Of a DNA stretch of 64,000 bases, positions 45,896 to 54,152 are shown in pieces. A program made the position numbers and the translations under genes. The notes below the pieces were generated by a model. It saw only the letters and a program-made list of their open reading frames with translations. It was not told the origin of the DNA and did no database searches. The stretch comes from Sphingomonas sp. CCH10-B3 (GTDB taxonomy: Bacteria > Pseudomonadota > Alphaproteobacteria > Sphingomonadales > Sphingomonadaceae). The stretch is taken from NCBI RefSeq assembly GCF_001556185.1, contig NZ_LSIJ01000058.1, positions 12,302-76,301 of the forward strand, read 5' to 3'. Numbering within the stretch: the first letter of the stretch is position 1; the number at the start of each line of letters is the position of its first letter.

Positions 45896-47035
45896 ATGAA
45901 AAATCTGCAGGAAGAGATTGCGACCTACGGCCAGACTGTTTTGGTGCTGCAGGGCGGCGGCGCGCTCGGTGCCTATCAGGTCGGCGTCTATCAGGCGCTC
46001 TCCGACGCCGGGATCGCGCCCGACTGGGTGGTCGGCACGTCGATCGGCGCGATCAACGCCGCGCTGATCGCGGGCGGACCCGCGGGCGACGGCCTCAACC
46101 GCCTGCGCGAATTCTGGAAACGCGTCGAGACTGACAAGTTCATGGGCGTGCCGCTCCCGACCTGGTTCCCGGCGGCTGCGCGCAACATGATGGCGGTCAC
46201 GACCGGCGTCCCGTCGTTCTTCCGCCCCAACACCTCGGCCTTTTTCAGTGCGCATGCGCCGCTCGGCGCCGAAAACGCCGGTTATTACTCTGTGGCGCCA
46301 CTTGCCGAGATGCTGGCCGAACTGGTTGATTTCGACCAGATCAACAACGGCCCGGTCCGGCTGACGGTCGGCGCGTCGAACGTCCAGACCAGCGAAATGA
46401 CCTATTTCGACAGCCGCGACCGGACGATCGACCTGCGCCACATCATGGCATCGGGCGCGCTGCCCCCGGCCTTCCCGGCGGTGCGGATCGACGACCAGCT
46501 TTACTGGGACGGCGGCATCCTGTCGAACACGCCGGTCGAAGTCGTGTTTGACGACAATCCGCGCAAGAACGGCATGGTGTTCGCGGTCCATCTCTGGAAC
46601 CCGCATGGCAAGGAGCCCGAGACGATCTGGGAAGTGATGAACCGCCAGAAAGACGTGCAATACTCCAGCCGCGCGGCCGCGCACATCAAGCGCCAGCGCC
46701 AGCTGCACAAAATGCGCCACATCATCGCGGAAATGACGACGCTGATCCCCGAAGAGGCGCTGGCGAGCCTGAAGCAGCGCGGCCTGACCGGCTATGGCTG
46801 CACCACGCGGATGCATGTTATCCGCCTGCTCGCGCCCGCTCTTGATTACGAAGACCACGCCAAGGACATCGATTTCAGCGCCGACGGCATCCGCAAGCGC
46901 TGGGAAGCGGGCTACCGCCATACCTGCGAGACGCTCGAAAAGGCGCCGTGGCGCGCCGAAGTGGATCCGAGCGAGGGCTTTGTGCTGCATGAAGCATGCG
47001 CGGGCGAGATGATCGAGACGGCGGCGGCGAGGTAA
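45896..47035 (+). CDS. Patatin-like phospholipase family protein
   Basis: A 379-residue patatin-fold hydrolase: oxyanion loop GGGALGAYQVG (about 18-28), nucleophile elbow GTSIG, and catalytic Asp in LYWDGGILS (near 202-210); then a C-terminal domain (about 270-379) of the DUF3734 kind. It hydrolyses ester bonds of lipids, or in this context perhaps polyhydroxybutyrate oligomers (inferred from the bdhA neighbour). ATG 45896 has CGAGGGA upstream; ATG 45890 is the alternative. Confidence 0.93.
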   Translation: MKNLQEEIATYGQTVLVLQGGGALGAYQVGVYQALSDAGIAPDWVVGTSIGAINAALIAGGPAGDGLNRLREFWKRVETDKFMGVPLPTWFPAAARNMMAVTTGVPSFFRPNTSAFFSAHAPLGAENAGYYSVAPLAEMLAELVDFDQINNGPVRLTVGASNVQTSEMTYFDSRDRTIDLRHIMASGALPPAFPAVRIDDQLYWDGGILSNTPVEVVFDDNPRKNGMVFAVHLWNPHGKEPETIWEVMNRQKDVQYSSRAAAHIKRQRQLHKMRHIIAEMTTLIPEEALASLKQRGLTGYGCTTRMHVIRLLAPALDYEDHAKDIDFSADGIRKRWEAGYRHTCETLEKAPWRAEVDPSEGFVLHEACAGEMIETAAAR

Positions 47036-47039
47036 CATC

Positions 47040-47056
47040 GCCCGCTACCCGCGGGC
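47040..47056 (+). terminator. Short hairpin after the patatin gene
   Basis: GCCCGC at 47040-47045 and GCGGGC at 47051-47056 pair over a 5-base loop just after the stop. There is no U-tract; weak support. Confidence 0.3.
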
Positions 47057-47095
47057 AGCAACAATGTGATATCGCCGTCGGCTAGGGGATCGTTC

Positions 47096-47797
47096 ATGTC
47101 CAATCCGCTTGTTGCCGACCTTGAAAGTGCCTTCCAGCGCATCCGCGACCGCGAGCTGACGCTTGGCGAGCGGCTAAAATACATTGCGGATTGCGTCCGC
47201 ACCAATGGCCCGGATTTTGCCGCAGCAGTCGATGCGTTCGTCGCCCGGCTGGAGGCGGCGCAGGCGGGCGCCACCGCGCCGATGGTTGGCGACGAAATGC
47301 CTGACTTCTGCATGCCCAATCACGACGGGCGGCTGGTCACACTCGGGGAAATCCTCGAGCGTGGTCCCGCCGTGCTGGCGTTTCATCGCGGCCATTGGTG
47401 CCCCTATTGCCGCTTGAATATGGTCGGGTTGGCGGAGATCCAACATCAGGTGGCGCCGGCGCAGATCGTCGCGATCTCGTCAGAGGTGCAGCAATATACC
47501 CGTGCGCTGCGCGACGAAGCGGGCGCCGACTTCCCATTCCTGTCCGATGTTGGCGGCGGTTATGCGCTGTCGGTCAACCTGGCGATTTTGGTCGATGAAG
47601 ACATGGCGTGCCTGATCGGCGGGGCAGGGTGGGACATTCCGCTCTATCAGGGGCGCACGCCGTGGGTGCTGCCGGTCCCGGCGGTCTTCGTCGTCGGGCA
47701 GGACGGCATCGTCGCCGCGCGCCATGTCGATCCCGACTATCGCCGCCGGATGGAACTCGACGCGCTACTCGACGCCGTCAAGCTGGTGCGCGGTTAG
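47096..47797 (+). CDS. Peroxiredoxin-like AhpC/TSA family protein (second copy)
   Basis: A 233-residue protein with a helical N-terminal arm, an AhpC/TSA domain (GDEMPDFCMPNHDG) and WCPYC (Cys102, Cys105). Same family as the protein at 33753-34427 but with clearly different sequence, so it is not a recent duplication. ATG 47096 is chosen over a GTG at 47066 because AGGGGAT sits in the right place. The final 33 bases overlap the convergent LysR gene. Confidence 0.88.
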   Translation: MSNPLVADLESAFQRIRDRELTLGERLKYIADCVRTNGPDFAAAVDAFVARLEAAQAGATAPMVGDEMPDFCMPNHDGRLVTLGEILERGPAVLAFHRGHWCPYCRLNMVGLAEIQHQVAPAQIVAISSEVQQYTRALRDEAGADFPFLSDVGGGYALSVNLAILVDEDMACLIGGAGWDIPLYQGRTPWVLPVPAVFVVGQDGIVAARHVDPDYRRRMELDALLDAVKLVRG

Positions 47798-48682
47798 CGC
47801 CCGCGACCAGTCAGCCGACCGCACCAGCGCGAGCAGGGCCGCTGCCTCGCGCGAGCGGGGACGGCCCGCCACCGAATAGATCGCGACCGTGCGCCGCAGG
47901 TCGAGCGCCGAACACGCAAGATGCCGCACCCGCGACGAATTCATTGCGCTTGCGGGCATGATCGCAACGCCGAATTCGGCCACCACCAGCGCTTCCAGAT
48001 CGCGATCCGAATCGACTTCATGCGCATGCGCAAGGGAGATACCGGCGGCATCGAGCCGTTCTGTTTCGAATTCGGCCATGTCGGGATCGGCGTGGATCAG
48101 AATGCGCGCTTCACGGACCAACTCGACGTCGAGGTCGAGTTCATTGTGCATCGCGAGCGGGTGACTGGCGCCGACCACCAGATCGAACGCCTCGCTGAAC
48201 ATCGGCCAGGTCTCAAGCCGGTCCCAGCTTTCGCCCATCGGCCCGCCGATCGCGAGATCGACTTCGCCGTTTTTCAGCATCGTGGCTATCTGTGCCCCGG
48301 TCCCGCGGCGCAGCTTGAGCTGCAGCCCTGCAAAGCTGCGGTGCATCTCGCTGAGTGGCCGCATCAGGTGAACCAGGTCGAGCGTGCGCGACACCGCAAG
48401 CGACAGCGTCGGCACTTCGCCGTGTCGGATCTTGGTCGCGAGCGATTTGGCGGTCAGCGCACTGTCATAGCATTGCTGGAGCAGCGGCTGCATCCGCTTG
48501 CCAAGATCGGTAAGATGGGTGTTGCGCCCTTCGCGCCGGATCAGGTCGCCGCCGAGCTCGTCCTCTAGCTGCTTGATCGCGCGGGTCAGTGCCGGCTGCG
48601 TCACATTGCAGTCTTCGGCCGCCCGAGTGAAATTGAGCAATCGCGCGACCGACAGAAAATAGCGGACCTGTTGCATTTCCAT
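47765..48682 (-). CDS. LysR-family transcriptional regulator
   Basis: A 305-residue LysR protein. Its helix-turn-helix (MQQVRYFLSVARLLNFTRAAEDCNVTQPALTRAIKQLEDELGG) is of the CysB/OxyR-like 'RYF' type. Target unknown; it lies downstream of yeeE-like and DUF302 genes on the same strand and is convergent with the peroxiredoxin-like gene, so a redox or sulfur role is a positional guess. Confidence 0.92.
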   Translation of the reverse strand: MEMQQVRYFLSVARLLNFTRAAEDCNVTQPALTRAIKQLEDELGGDLIRREGRNTHLTDLGKRMQPLLQQCYDSALTAKSLATKIRHGEVPTLSLAVSRTLDLVHLMRPLSEMHRSFAGLQLKLRRGTGAQIATMLKNGEVDLAIGGPMGESWDRLETWPMFSEAFDLVVGASHPLAMHNELDLDVELVREARILIHADPDMAEFETERLDAAGISLAHAHEVDSDRDLEALVVAEFGVAIMPASAMNSSRVRHLACSALDLRRTVAIYSVAGRPRSREAAALLALVRSADWSRALTAHQLDGVE

Positions 48683-48741
48683 GGGGTGCGACCTCCCTCC
48701 CGTGAAGGCCGCCGTCCTCTATCAGCAAGCACGTCGACTGG

Positions 48742-49689
48742 CTAGCGCGTGCTCAACCGCCGTTCCGCCGCGCGGCCAAGCGCAATCGCCGCCGCCATGC
48801 TTGCCACCGCCACCCAGGCATAGGGTTGGAGCAGCGGAATGCCGACCAGCAGCAATTCGTCGTTGCCGCCGGGGATCAGCAAGCTGCCCCATCCCATCAG
48901 CACGCCGCCGCCGAGGCAACGGATTACGGTTTCGCGGGTCGGCGCGCGCAGCTTGAGCCGCCCCGCCGTCCAGCCGCCGAGCAGCGCGCCGGCGAACAGC
49001 ATGGCCAGCAGCACGAATTTGGCGAGGACGCCATCGACTTTCCCCTGCGCCAGCGCGAGCAGCGCATAGGTGTAGGCCCACGGCCCGACGGCGATCAGCG
49101 AGATGGCAAAGACGATGCCGATCACAGCGGTCGCCCGGTGCGGAGTCCAGACATGTGCGGCGAGCATCCGTGCGCGGCCGGCGCGCGCAGCCTCGAAGAC
49201 GCGCCAGCCGACAAAGATTGCAAAAGGGACAAGCAGCCAGCTTGCGCCAAACAGCGGCGAGCCGATGTGCATTGGCGGAAATTCGCCGATCAGCGGCCAG
49301 ATCGTCACGCAGCCGAGGAAGAAGCCGACCGGGGTCAGCAGATATGCCCACTCGCCCGAACCGAAACGGGCAACGGCGCCGAACACGCAGGCGCGCGCGA
49401 CAAGGGCGCCAAGCCCCAGCAGTGCGCCACCCGCCACCGTGCCCAGCGTGGTCGGATAGCCGATCGGCAGCGTTTCGTGGCCGCCCAGCGCACGCCACAG
49501 CAGCACGCTGCCCGCCACCCACGCTGCCGCCTCGGCAAGGCCGAGAAAGCGCCAGCCGGTGCGCTTGTTCAGCACTTCGTCGACGGCGGCGACGAGGCAC
49601 GTCGCGCCGCGCTGAATCGCATAGCCCATGATCATGGCGCAGACCGCCGCGATCAGAAAGGCGAGGCTGAGCAGCGCGACCGACATCAT
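48742..49689 (-). CDS. YeeE/YedE family sulfur-compound membrane transporter
   Basis: A 315-residue integral membrane protein with about nine helices and the repeated Cys-containing motifs of the family: GYAIQRGATCLVAA (22-35), RACVFGAVARFGSGEWAYLLTPVGFFLGC (about 98-126) and GWGSLLIPGGNDELL. YeeE/YedE proteins carry thiosulfate or sulfane sulfur into the cell by Cys-linked relay. The DUF302 gene lies 5 bp upstream, so both are probably one transcript. Confidence 0.88.
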   Translation of the reverse strand: MMSVALLSLAFLIAAVCAMIMGYAIQRGATCLVAAVDEVLNKRTGWRFLGLAEAAAWVAGSVLLWRALGGHETLPIGYPTTLGTVAGGALLGLGALVARACVFGAVARFGSGEWAYLLTPVGFFLGCVTIWPLIGEFPPMHIGSPLFGASWLLVPFAIFVGWRVFEAARAGRARMLAAHVWTPHRATAVIGIVFAISLIAVGPWAYTYALLALAQGKVDGVLAKFVLLAMLFAGALLGGWTAGRLKLRAPTRETVIRCLGGGVLMGWGSLLIPGGNDELLLVGIPLLQPYAWVAVASMAAAIALGRAAERRLSTR

Positions 49690-49694
49690 TCAGC

Positions 49695-50186
49695 TCACTT
49701 CGCGGCGTCGGCGGCGATGCTGCCGGCGACTTCGGCGGCCATCTTGAACTGGGCATCCTGCGTGGTGATGCCGTAACGCTTCGCCATCCAGGCGAAATCG
49801 GTCCAGGCGAGCCAGACGCTGCCATCGGCTTCCTCAACGACCAGCATACGCACCGGCCAGTCGAGCCCGGCATAGCGGTTCGCCTGCAGGAACTGCACGC
49901 CGAGCGGCGGATTGCCGAAACGCACGATCACCGATTTGCCGATCGTCAGATTGGCTTCCTTGCCGAGCGCCTGCTGGTCGATCGCATCGAAAAAGCGGAC
50001 GCCCTTGGCGGCAATGGCAGCCTTCAGCCGTTCGACCGTTTCGTCGAAGCCGTGGTTGCTGCGCAGGCGGACAATGCCTTGGGCCTTGGCGGGGGCAGCG
50101 GCGGTCGTGGCGGCGGCGTGGCGGGCTTCGGCAGCGGTGCCGCTGACAGCCAAAGCCAGCGCGAGAAGGGCAGGACGAATGATCAT
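49695..50186 (-). CDS. Periplasmic DUF302 family protein
   Basis: A 163-residue protein with a signal peptide (cut about residue 21, AEA) and the DUF302 domain: GFDETVERLKAAIAAKGVRFFDAIDQQALGKEANL and LLVVEEADGSVWLAWTDFAWMAKRYGI. The domain is small, widespread and of unknown function, sometimes near sulfur or copper genes. It is the likely first gene of an operon with the YeeE-like transporter. Confidence 0.88.
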   Translation of the reverse strand: MIIRPALLALALAVSGTAAEARHAAATTAAAPAKAQGIVRLRSNHGFDETVERLKAAIAAKGVRFFDAIDQQALGKEANLTIGKSVIVRFGNPPLGVQFLQANRYAGLDWPVRMLVVEEADGSVWLAWTDFAWMAKRYGITTQDAQFKMAAEVAGSIAADAAK

Positions 50187-50387
50187 CGGTCGGTCTCCAG
50201 TTGGGGCGACGGTCGCGCCGGGACAGCGGCCCTTTCCTTCATTACGCGGGCGGACGCGAATAGGAATGTCGCATGGTGTCGATGCCCGAATGCTATCGGC
50301 TTAATCAGGTGCGGAGGAGGCATTGCGGCCAAGGCTGCGCACCGCCCGTTGACGACGGCGCCCCGCCGTGCCAATCGCCGCGCTCAC

Positions 50388-50461
50388 GCGGGTGTAGCTC
50401 AATGGTAGAGCAGAAGCTTCCCAAGCTTACGACGAGGGTTCGATTCCCTTCACCCGCTCCA
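50388..50461 (+). tRNA. tRNA-Gly(CCC)
   Basis: A complete cloverleaf: acceptor GCGGGTG paired with CACCCGC (50451-50457), D-arm GCTC..GAGC, anticodon CCC at 50420-50422 in a 7-base loop, T-arm with GGTTCGATTCC, discriminator T and encoded CCA at 50459-50461. It matches the glyU type of Escherichia coli in the anticodon arm. Confidence 0.95.
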
Positions 50462-50547
50462 CCTCTTGCGTGATAGGGCCTCGACAGCACGCCGATGCAG
50501 CGCCCGGTCCGGATCCTTCAGCGAAATCGCACTCACGGGCAGCCTGC

Positions 50548-51225
50548 GTGAGCCTGCTCGTTGCGATCGAGGGCGGTGACGGCGCAGGCAAGGCAACCGC
50601 GGCGGCCAAGCTCGTCGAGCGCGCGCAGCGCGCCGGCTATTCGGCAACAGTGCTTGCTTTCCCGCGCTATGGCGACACGGTCGGCGGGCATGTGATCGGC
50701 GAATTTCTTGCCGGGAAGCTGCCGCGGGCACTTACGCCGCGCGCTGCGGCGGTGCTTTACGCGCTCGACCGGCTTGAATCGGCGGCGCACCTCGCCGCGC
50801 TCGCCGGGGCGCATGATCTGGTCGTGCTCGACCGCTACATCGCTTCGAACATCGCCTATCAGGCGGCCAAGGTCCCGCCCGAGGACGCGCCTGCGCTGAT
50901 CGAGTGGATCGCGCAGCTCGAAACCGGGCAATTCGCGCTGCCGCTGCCGGCGCTCAATGTCTATCTCGACACCCCGCTCGAGGTGGCGCGCGACCTGATC
51001 CTGCGCAAGCGGCAGCGCAGCTACACGGACCGCAGCTATGACGAGCATGAAGCCGATCTCGCGCTGCAGGCGGGGGTGCGGCGCTGCTATGTCGCGATGG
51101 CGGCGCAGTCGGTGCTCGGGCACTGGCAGACCGTGCACACGGTCGAAGGCGGCACCATGCGGACGCCCGACGCAATCGCTGACGAGATTGCCGCTGAAGT
51201 GATGCGCTTGCTGCCGCCGCGCTGA
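50548..51225 (+). CDS. tmk: Thymidylate kinase, actinobacterial type
   Basis: A 225-residue dTMP kinase that phosphorylates dTMP to dTDP. The P-loop is EGGDGAGKAT (residues 7-16), with Ala in place of the usual Ser/Thr; then AFPRYGDTVGG and VVLDRYIASNIAYQAAK. The FPRYG and DRY-x-ASN-x-AY motifs and the altered P-loop resemble the Mycobacterium tuberculosis enzyme (GAGKRT) rather than the usual proteobacterial one. GTG 50548 is the start. It lies 86 bp after tRNA-Gly. It may be a second kinase, as sphingomonads normally carry tmk near holB. Confidence 0.85.
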   Translation: MSLLVAIEGGDGAGKATAAAKLVERAQRAGYSATVLAFPRYGDTVGGHVIGEFLAGKLPRALTPRAAAVLYALDRLESAAHLAALAGAHDLVVLDRYIASNIAYQAAKVPPEDAPALIEWIAQLETGQFALPLPALNVYLDTPLEVARDLILRKRQRSYTDRSYDEHEADLALQAGVRRCYVAMAAQSVLGHWQTVHTVEGGTMRTPDAIADEIAAEVMRLLPPR

Positions 51226-51304
51226 GCGGTCGCAGCGCCGATCGATTGGTCCGGCACCGCACGACTAACATGCACCAATGGACTTCGCGCGCCCGTGAAC
51301 ATAT

Positions 51305-52558
51305 ATGGAACGCATGGCGCAACTTGATATCCGTGCGAAGCTCGAAATCCTTGCCGATGCAGCCAAATATGATGCGTCCTGCGCGTCGTCGGGATCGGTC
51401 AAGCGCAATTCGCGCGGGGGCAAGGGGATCGGATCGACCGATGGCGGCATGGGCATTTGCCATGCTTATGCGCCCGACGGGCGCTGCATCAGCCTGCTCA
51501 AGATCCTGCTGACCAACAGCTGCATCTTCGACTGCCATTATTGCATCAACCGCAAGAGCAGCAACGTCCGCCGTGCGCGCTTCACTGCGGAAGAGGTCGT
51601 GCAGCTCACGCTCTCCTTCTACCGGCGCAACTACATCGAGGGGCTGTTCCTGTCGTCGGGGATCATCCACTCGTCGAATTATACGATGGAGCAGATCGTC
51701 GAGGTCGCGCGGGCGCTGCGCGAGGATCATGACTTTCGCGGCTATATCCATCTGAAGACCATCCCCGATGCCGACCCGGCGCTGGTGCACCAGGCGGGGC
51801 TGCACGCCGATCGCGTCTCGATCAACGTCGAGCTACCGACGGTGCAGGGGCTGAAGCGGCTCGCGCCCGACAAGTCCGAAACGCGGATCGAAGGTGCGAT
51901 GGCGGGAATGAAGTCGGCGATCGTCGATGCGACCGACGCGCGCAAGAAATACCGCTCGGCGCCGCGCTTTGCACCGGCGGGCCAGTCGACGCAGATGATC
52001 GTCGGCGCCGATGCCGCGACCGACCGCGATATCGTCGCGCGCGCGGCGGGGCTTTACGGCCGTTTCGGGCTGCGGCGCGTCTATTATTCGGCCTTCTCGC
52101 CGATCCCTGATGCGAGCGCAGTGCTACCGCTCCAACGCCCGCCGCTGATGCGCGAACACCGGCTCTACCAGTCGGACTGGCTGATGCGCTTCTACGACTA
52201 TGCGCCGCACGAGGTTGCCGAGGCGGCGGATGCGAACGGGATGATGCCGCTCGATATCGATCCCAAGCTTGCCTGGGCGCTGAAGTTTCGCGGGCAGTTT
52301 CCGGTCGACGTCAACCGTGCCCCGCGCGAAATGCTGCTCCGCGTGCCAGGGCTGGGGACGCGCGTGGTCGGCAGGATTTTGACGGCGCGACGCTGGCGGC
52401 GGCTGGCGCTCGCCGACATCGCGCGGCTGACGGTGTCGGTCGCCAAGATCCGGCCGTTCGTGATTACCAGCGACTGGCGCCCGGTTGCTCTGGCCGATGC
52501 GGCGGACCTGCGCGCCGCAGTCGGACCCCAGCCCAAGCAAATGGAGTTGTTCGCCTGA
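51305..52558 (+). CDS. Putative DNA modification/repair radical SAM protein (UDG-linked)
   Basis: A 417-residue radical SAM protein with the cluster motif C-x3-C-x2-C (Cys73, Cys77, Cys80 in CIFDCHYC), a TIM barrel, and a helix-hairpin-helix near residues 335-360 (REMLLRVPGLGTRVVGRIL), a DNA-binding element. This is the family recalled as rSAM-link-UDG, almost always next to a uracil-DNA glycosylase-like gene, as here (16 bp downstream). The reaction is not established. A second possible start is ATG 51314. Confidence 0.92.
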   Translation: MERMAQLDIRAKLEILADAAKYDASCASSGSVKRNSRGGKGIGSTDGGMGICHAYAPDGRCISLLKILLTNSCIFDCHYCINRKSSNVRRARFTAEEVVQLTLSFYRRNYIEGLFLSSGIIHSSNYTMEQIVEVARALREDHDFRGYIHLKTIPDADPALVHQAGLHADRVSINVELPTVQGLKRLAPDKSETRIEGAMAGMKSAIVDATDARKKYRSAPRFAPAGQSTQMIVGADAATDRDIVARAAGLYGRFGLRRVYYSAFSPIPDASAVLPLQRPPLMREHRLYQSDWLMRFYDYAPHEVAEAADANGMMPLDIDPKLAWALKFRGQFPVDVNRAPREMLLRVPGLGTRVVGRILTARRWRRLALADIARLTVSVAKIRPFVITSDWRPVALADAADLRAAVGPQPKQMELFA

Positions 52559-52574
52559 AACAGGCGAGAGCGCG

Positions 52575-53957
52575 ATGCGGTTAGCGAAGCTGGAAAGCGA
52601 GGATGATTTCGACGGCTGGCGTGCCGCCGTTCGCGCGCTGGTCAGCGAAGGCATCGCGCCCGACGAGGTGGTCTGGCAAGTCGGCGATGCGCGGGGCGAC
52701 CTGTTCGCCGCGCAGTCGATTGATACCAGCGCCGCTACGGCGGAATTTTCGGTGCCGCGCCCGTTCATCGATCTCGCGCGCAAGGTCGTGCTGCACACCG
52801 ACCCCGAACGATTTGCCCTGCTGCACCGGCTGCTGGTGCGGCTGCGTGCCGCGCCCCGGCTGATGGACGACGCCGCCGATCCGCTGCTCGGGAAGCTGGA
52901 GGGCTTTGCCAAGTCGGTTCGCCGCGACATCCACAAGATGCGTGCTTTCGTGCGCTTTCGCGAAGTGGCGGATGGCGCGGGCGCGCGCTTCGTCGCGTGG
53001 TTCGAACCCGAATTTCACATCGTGCGCGCCAATGCCGGCTTCTTCGTCGATCGCTTCGCGTCGATGCGCTGGTCGATCCTGACGCCCGACCTGTCGATCC
53101 ATTGGGACGGCGCGACGCTGACCGAAGGGCCCGGCGCCGACAAGCGCGACGCGCCCGATGCCGATCCGGTCGAGGAAGTGTGGAAGGGCTATTACGCCGC
53201 GATTTTCAATCCGGCGCGGCTGAAGGTCGGCGCGATGCTGAAAGAAATGCCGCGCAAATATTGGAAGAACATGCCCGAGACCGCGCTCGTCCCGCAGCTG
53301 ATCGCAGGCGCGCAGGCGCGCGAGGCGGCGATGGTCGATACCGCCCGGATGCAGGCGAGCGGCAATGTCGATGCTGCCTGGGCGGCGCTGAGGGAAGAGG
53401 CGATGGGCTGCACGCGCTGCCCGCTCTACAGCGACGCAACGCAGACGGTGTTCGGCGAAGGGCCTGTCGATGCCGCGCTGATGTTCGTCGGCGAGCAGCC
53501 CGGCGATCAGGAGGATCTGGCGGGCCGCCCGTTCGTCGGTCCGGCCGGACAGCTGTTCGACCGCGCGCTGGCGACGGCAGGCATCGACCGCACGCGCGTC
53601 TACGTCACCAATGCCGTCAAGCATTTCAAATTCGAGCCGCGCGGCAAGCGGCGCATCCACGCCAAGCCCGACGCGGGCGAAATTACTGCGTGCCGTTGGT
53701 GGATCGAGCAGGAACGCGCGCTGGTCAAACCCCGGCTGACGGTCGCGCTCGGCGCGACCGCGGCCCGGTCGCTGCTGGGGCGGACAGTCACGATCAGCCG
53801 CGAGCGCGGGCGCGCGATCGACCTGCCGGGCAGCAGCGGGCAAATCTGGATTACGGTCCATCCCAGCTATCTGTTGCGTTTGCCCGATGAACAAGCGCGC
53901 GCGGCGGAATATGAACGCTTCGTCGCGGAACTGGCTCGCATCGGGCAAGCGGTGTGA
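52575..53957 (+). CDS. udgX: DUF4130-UdgX fusion: uracil-DNA binding protein
   Basis: A 460-residue fusion. Residues 1 to about 245 are a DUF4130 domain (paired with the radical SAM protein in this family). Residues about 270-455 are a uracil-DNA glycosylase of the UdgX type: GEQPGDQEDLAGRPFVGPAGQLFDRAL motif and the insert KRRIHAKP, where His362 corresponds to the His that covalently traps the abasic sugar in UdgX of Mycobacterium smegmatis. Cys residues in CTRCPLYSD and CRWW fit the FeS cluster of the class. ATG 52575 (MRLAKLES) gives the best fit. The start follows the radical SAM stop by 16 bp. Confidence 0.92.
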   Translation: MRLAKLESEDDFDGWRAAVRALVSEGIAPDEVVWQVGDARGDLFAAQSIDTSAATAEFSVPRPFIDLARKVVLHTDPERFALLHRLLVRLRAAPRLMDDAADPLLGKLEGFAKSVRRDIHKMRAFVRFREVADGAGARFVAWFEPEFHIVRANAGFFVDRFASMRWSILTPDLSIHWDGATLTEGPGADKRDAPDADPVEEVWKGYYAAIFNPARLKVGAMLKEMPRKYWKNMPETALVPQLIAGAQAREAAMVDTARMQASGNVDAAWAALREEAMGCTRCPLYSDATQTVFGEGPVDAALMFVGEQPGDQEDLAGRPFVGPAGQLFDRALATAGIDRTRVYVTNAVKHFKFEPRGKRRIHAKPDAGEITACRWWIEQERALVKPRLTVALGATAARSLLGRTVTISRERGRAIDLPGSSGQIWITVHPSYLLRLPDEQARAAEYERFVAELARIGQAV

Positions 53958-54015
53958 AGGCACCGCAAGGCCAGCAACTGCTTGAAATGGATTGAGCACT
54001 CCCGCGCGACCGAAA

Positions 54016-54030
54016 TCTTGCGCCGCAAGA
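54016..54030. promoter_or_regulatory. Palindrome upstream of a TonB receptor
   Basis: TCTTGCG-C-CGCAAGA, a perfect 7-bp inverted repeat with a one-base centre, lies 122 bp before the receptor start and could be a regulator-binding site. Confidence 0.35.
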
Positions 54031-54112
54031 CGTTATCAAAGTGCAACGAAGCCGTCTTTGATCTGCAAGCCTGGTAGCGCAGTTAAGACTTAATGCCGCC
54101 CTAAAGGGCCTT

Positions 54113-54131
54113 CGTCGGCACTGCGCCGACG
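54113..54131. promoter_or_regulatory. Inverted repeat in the leader of a TonB receptor gene
   Basis: CGTCGGC at 54113-54119 and GCCGACG at 54125-54131 (5-base loop) are 21 bp from the ATG, just before a G-rich ribosome-binding site. As RNA it could form a hairpin that affects translation. Confidence 0.35.
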
Positions 54132-54152
54132 GATCAGGCGGGGGCTGGAATC

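Noticed and set aside
50388..51300. Possible integrated element at the tRNA-Gly gene
   Set aside because: No integrase, no direct repeat of the tRNA 3' end, and the following genes (tmk, radical SAM) are not typical cargo; only the kinase type is unusual.
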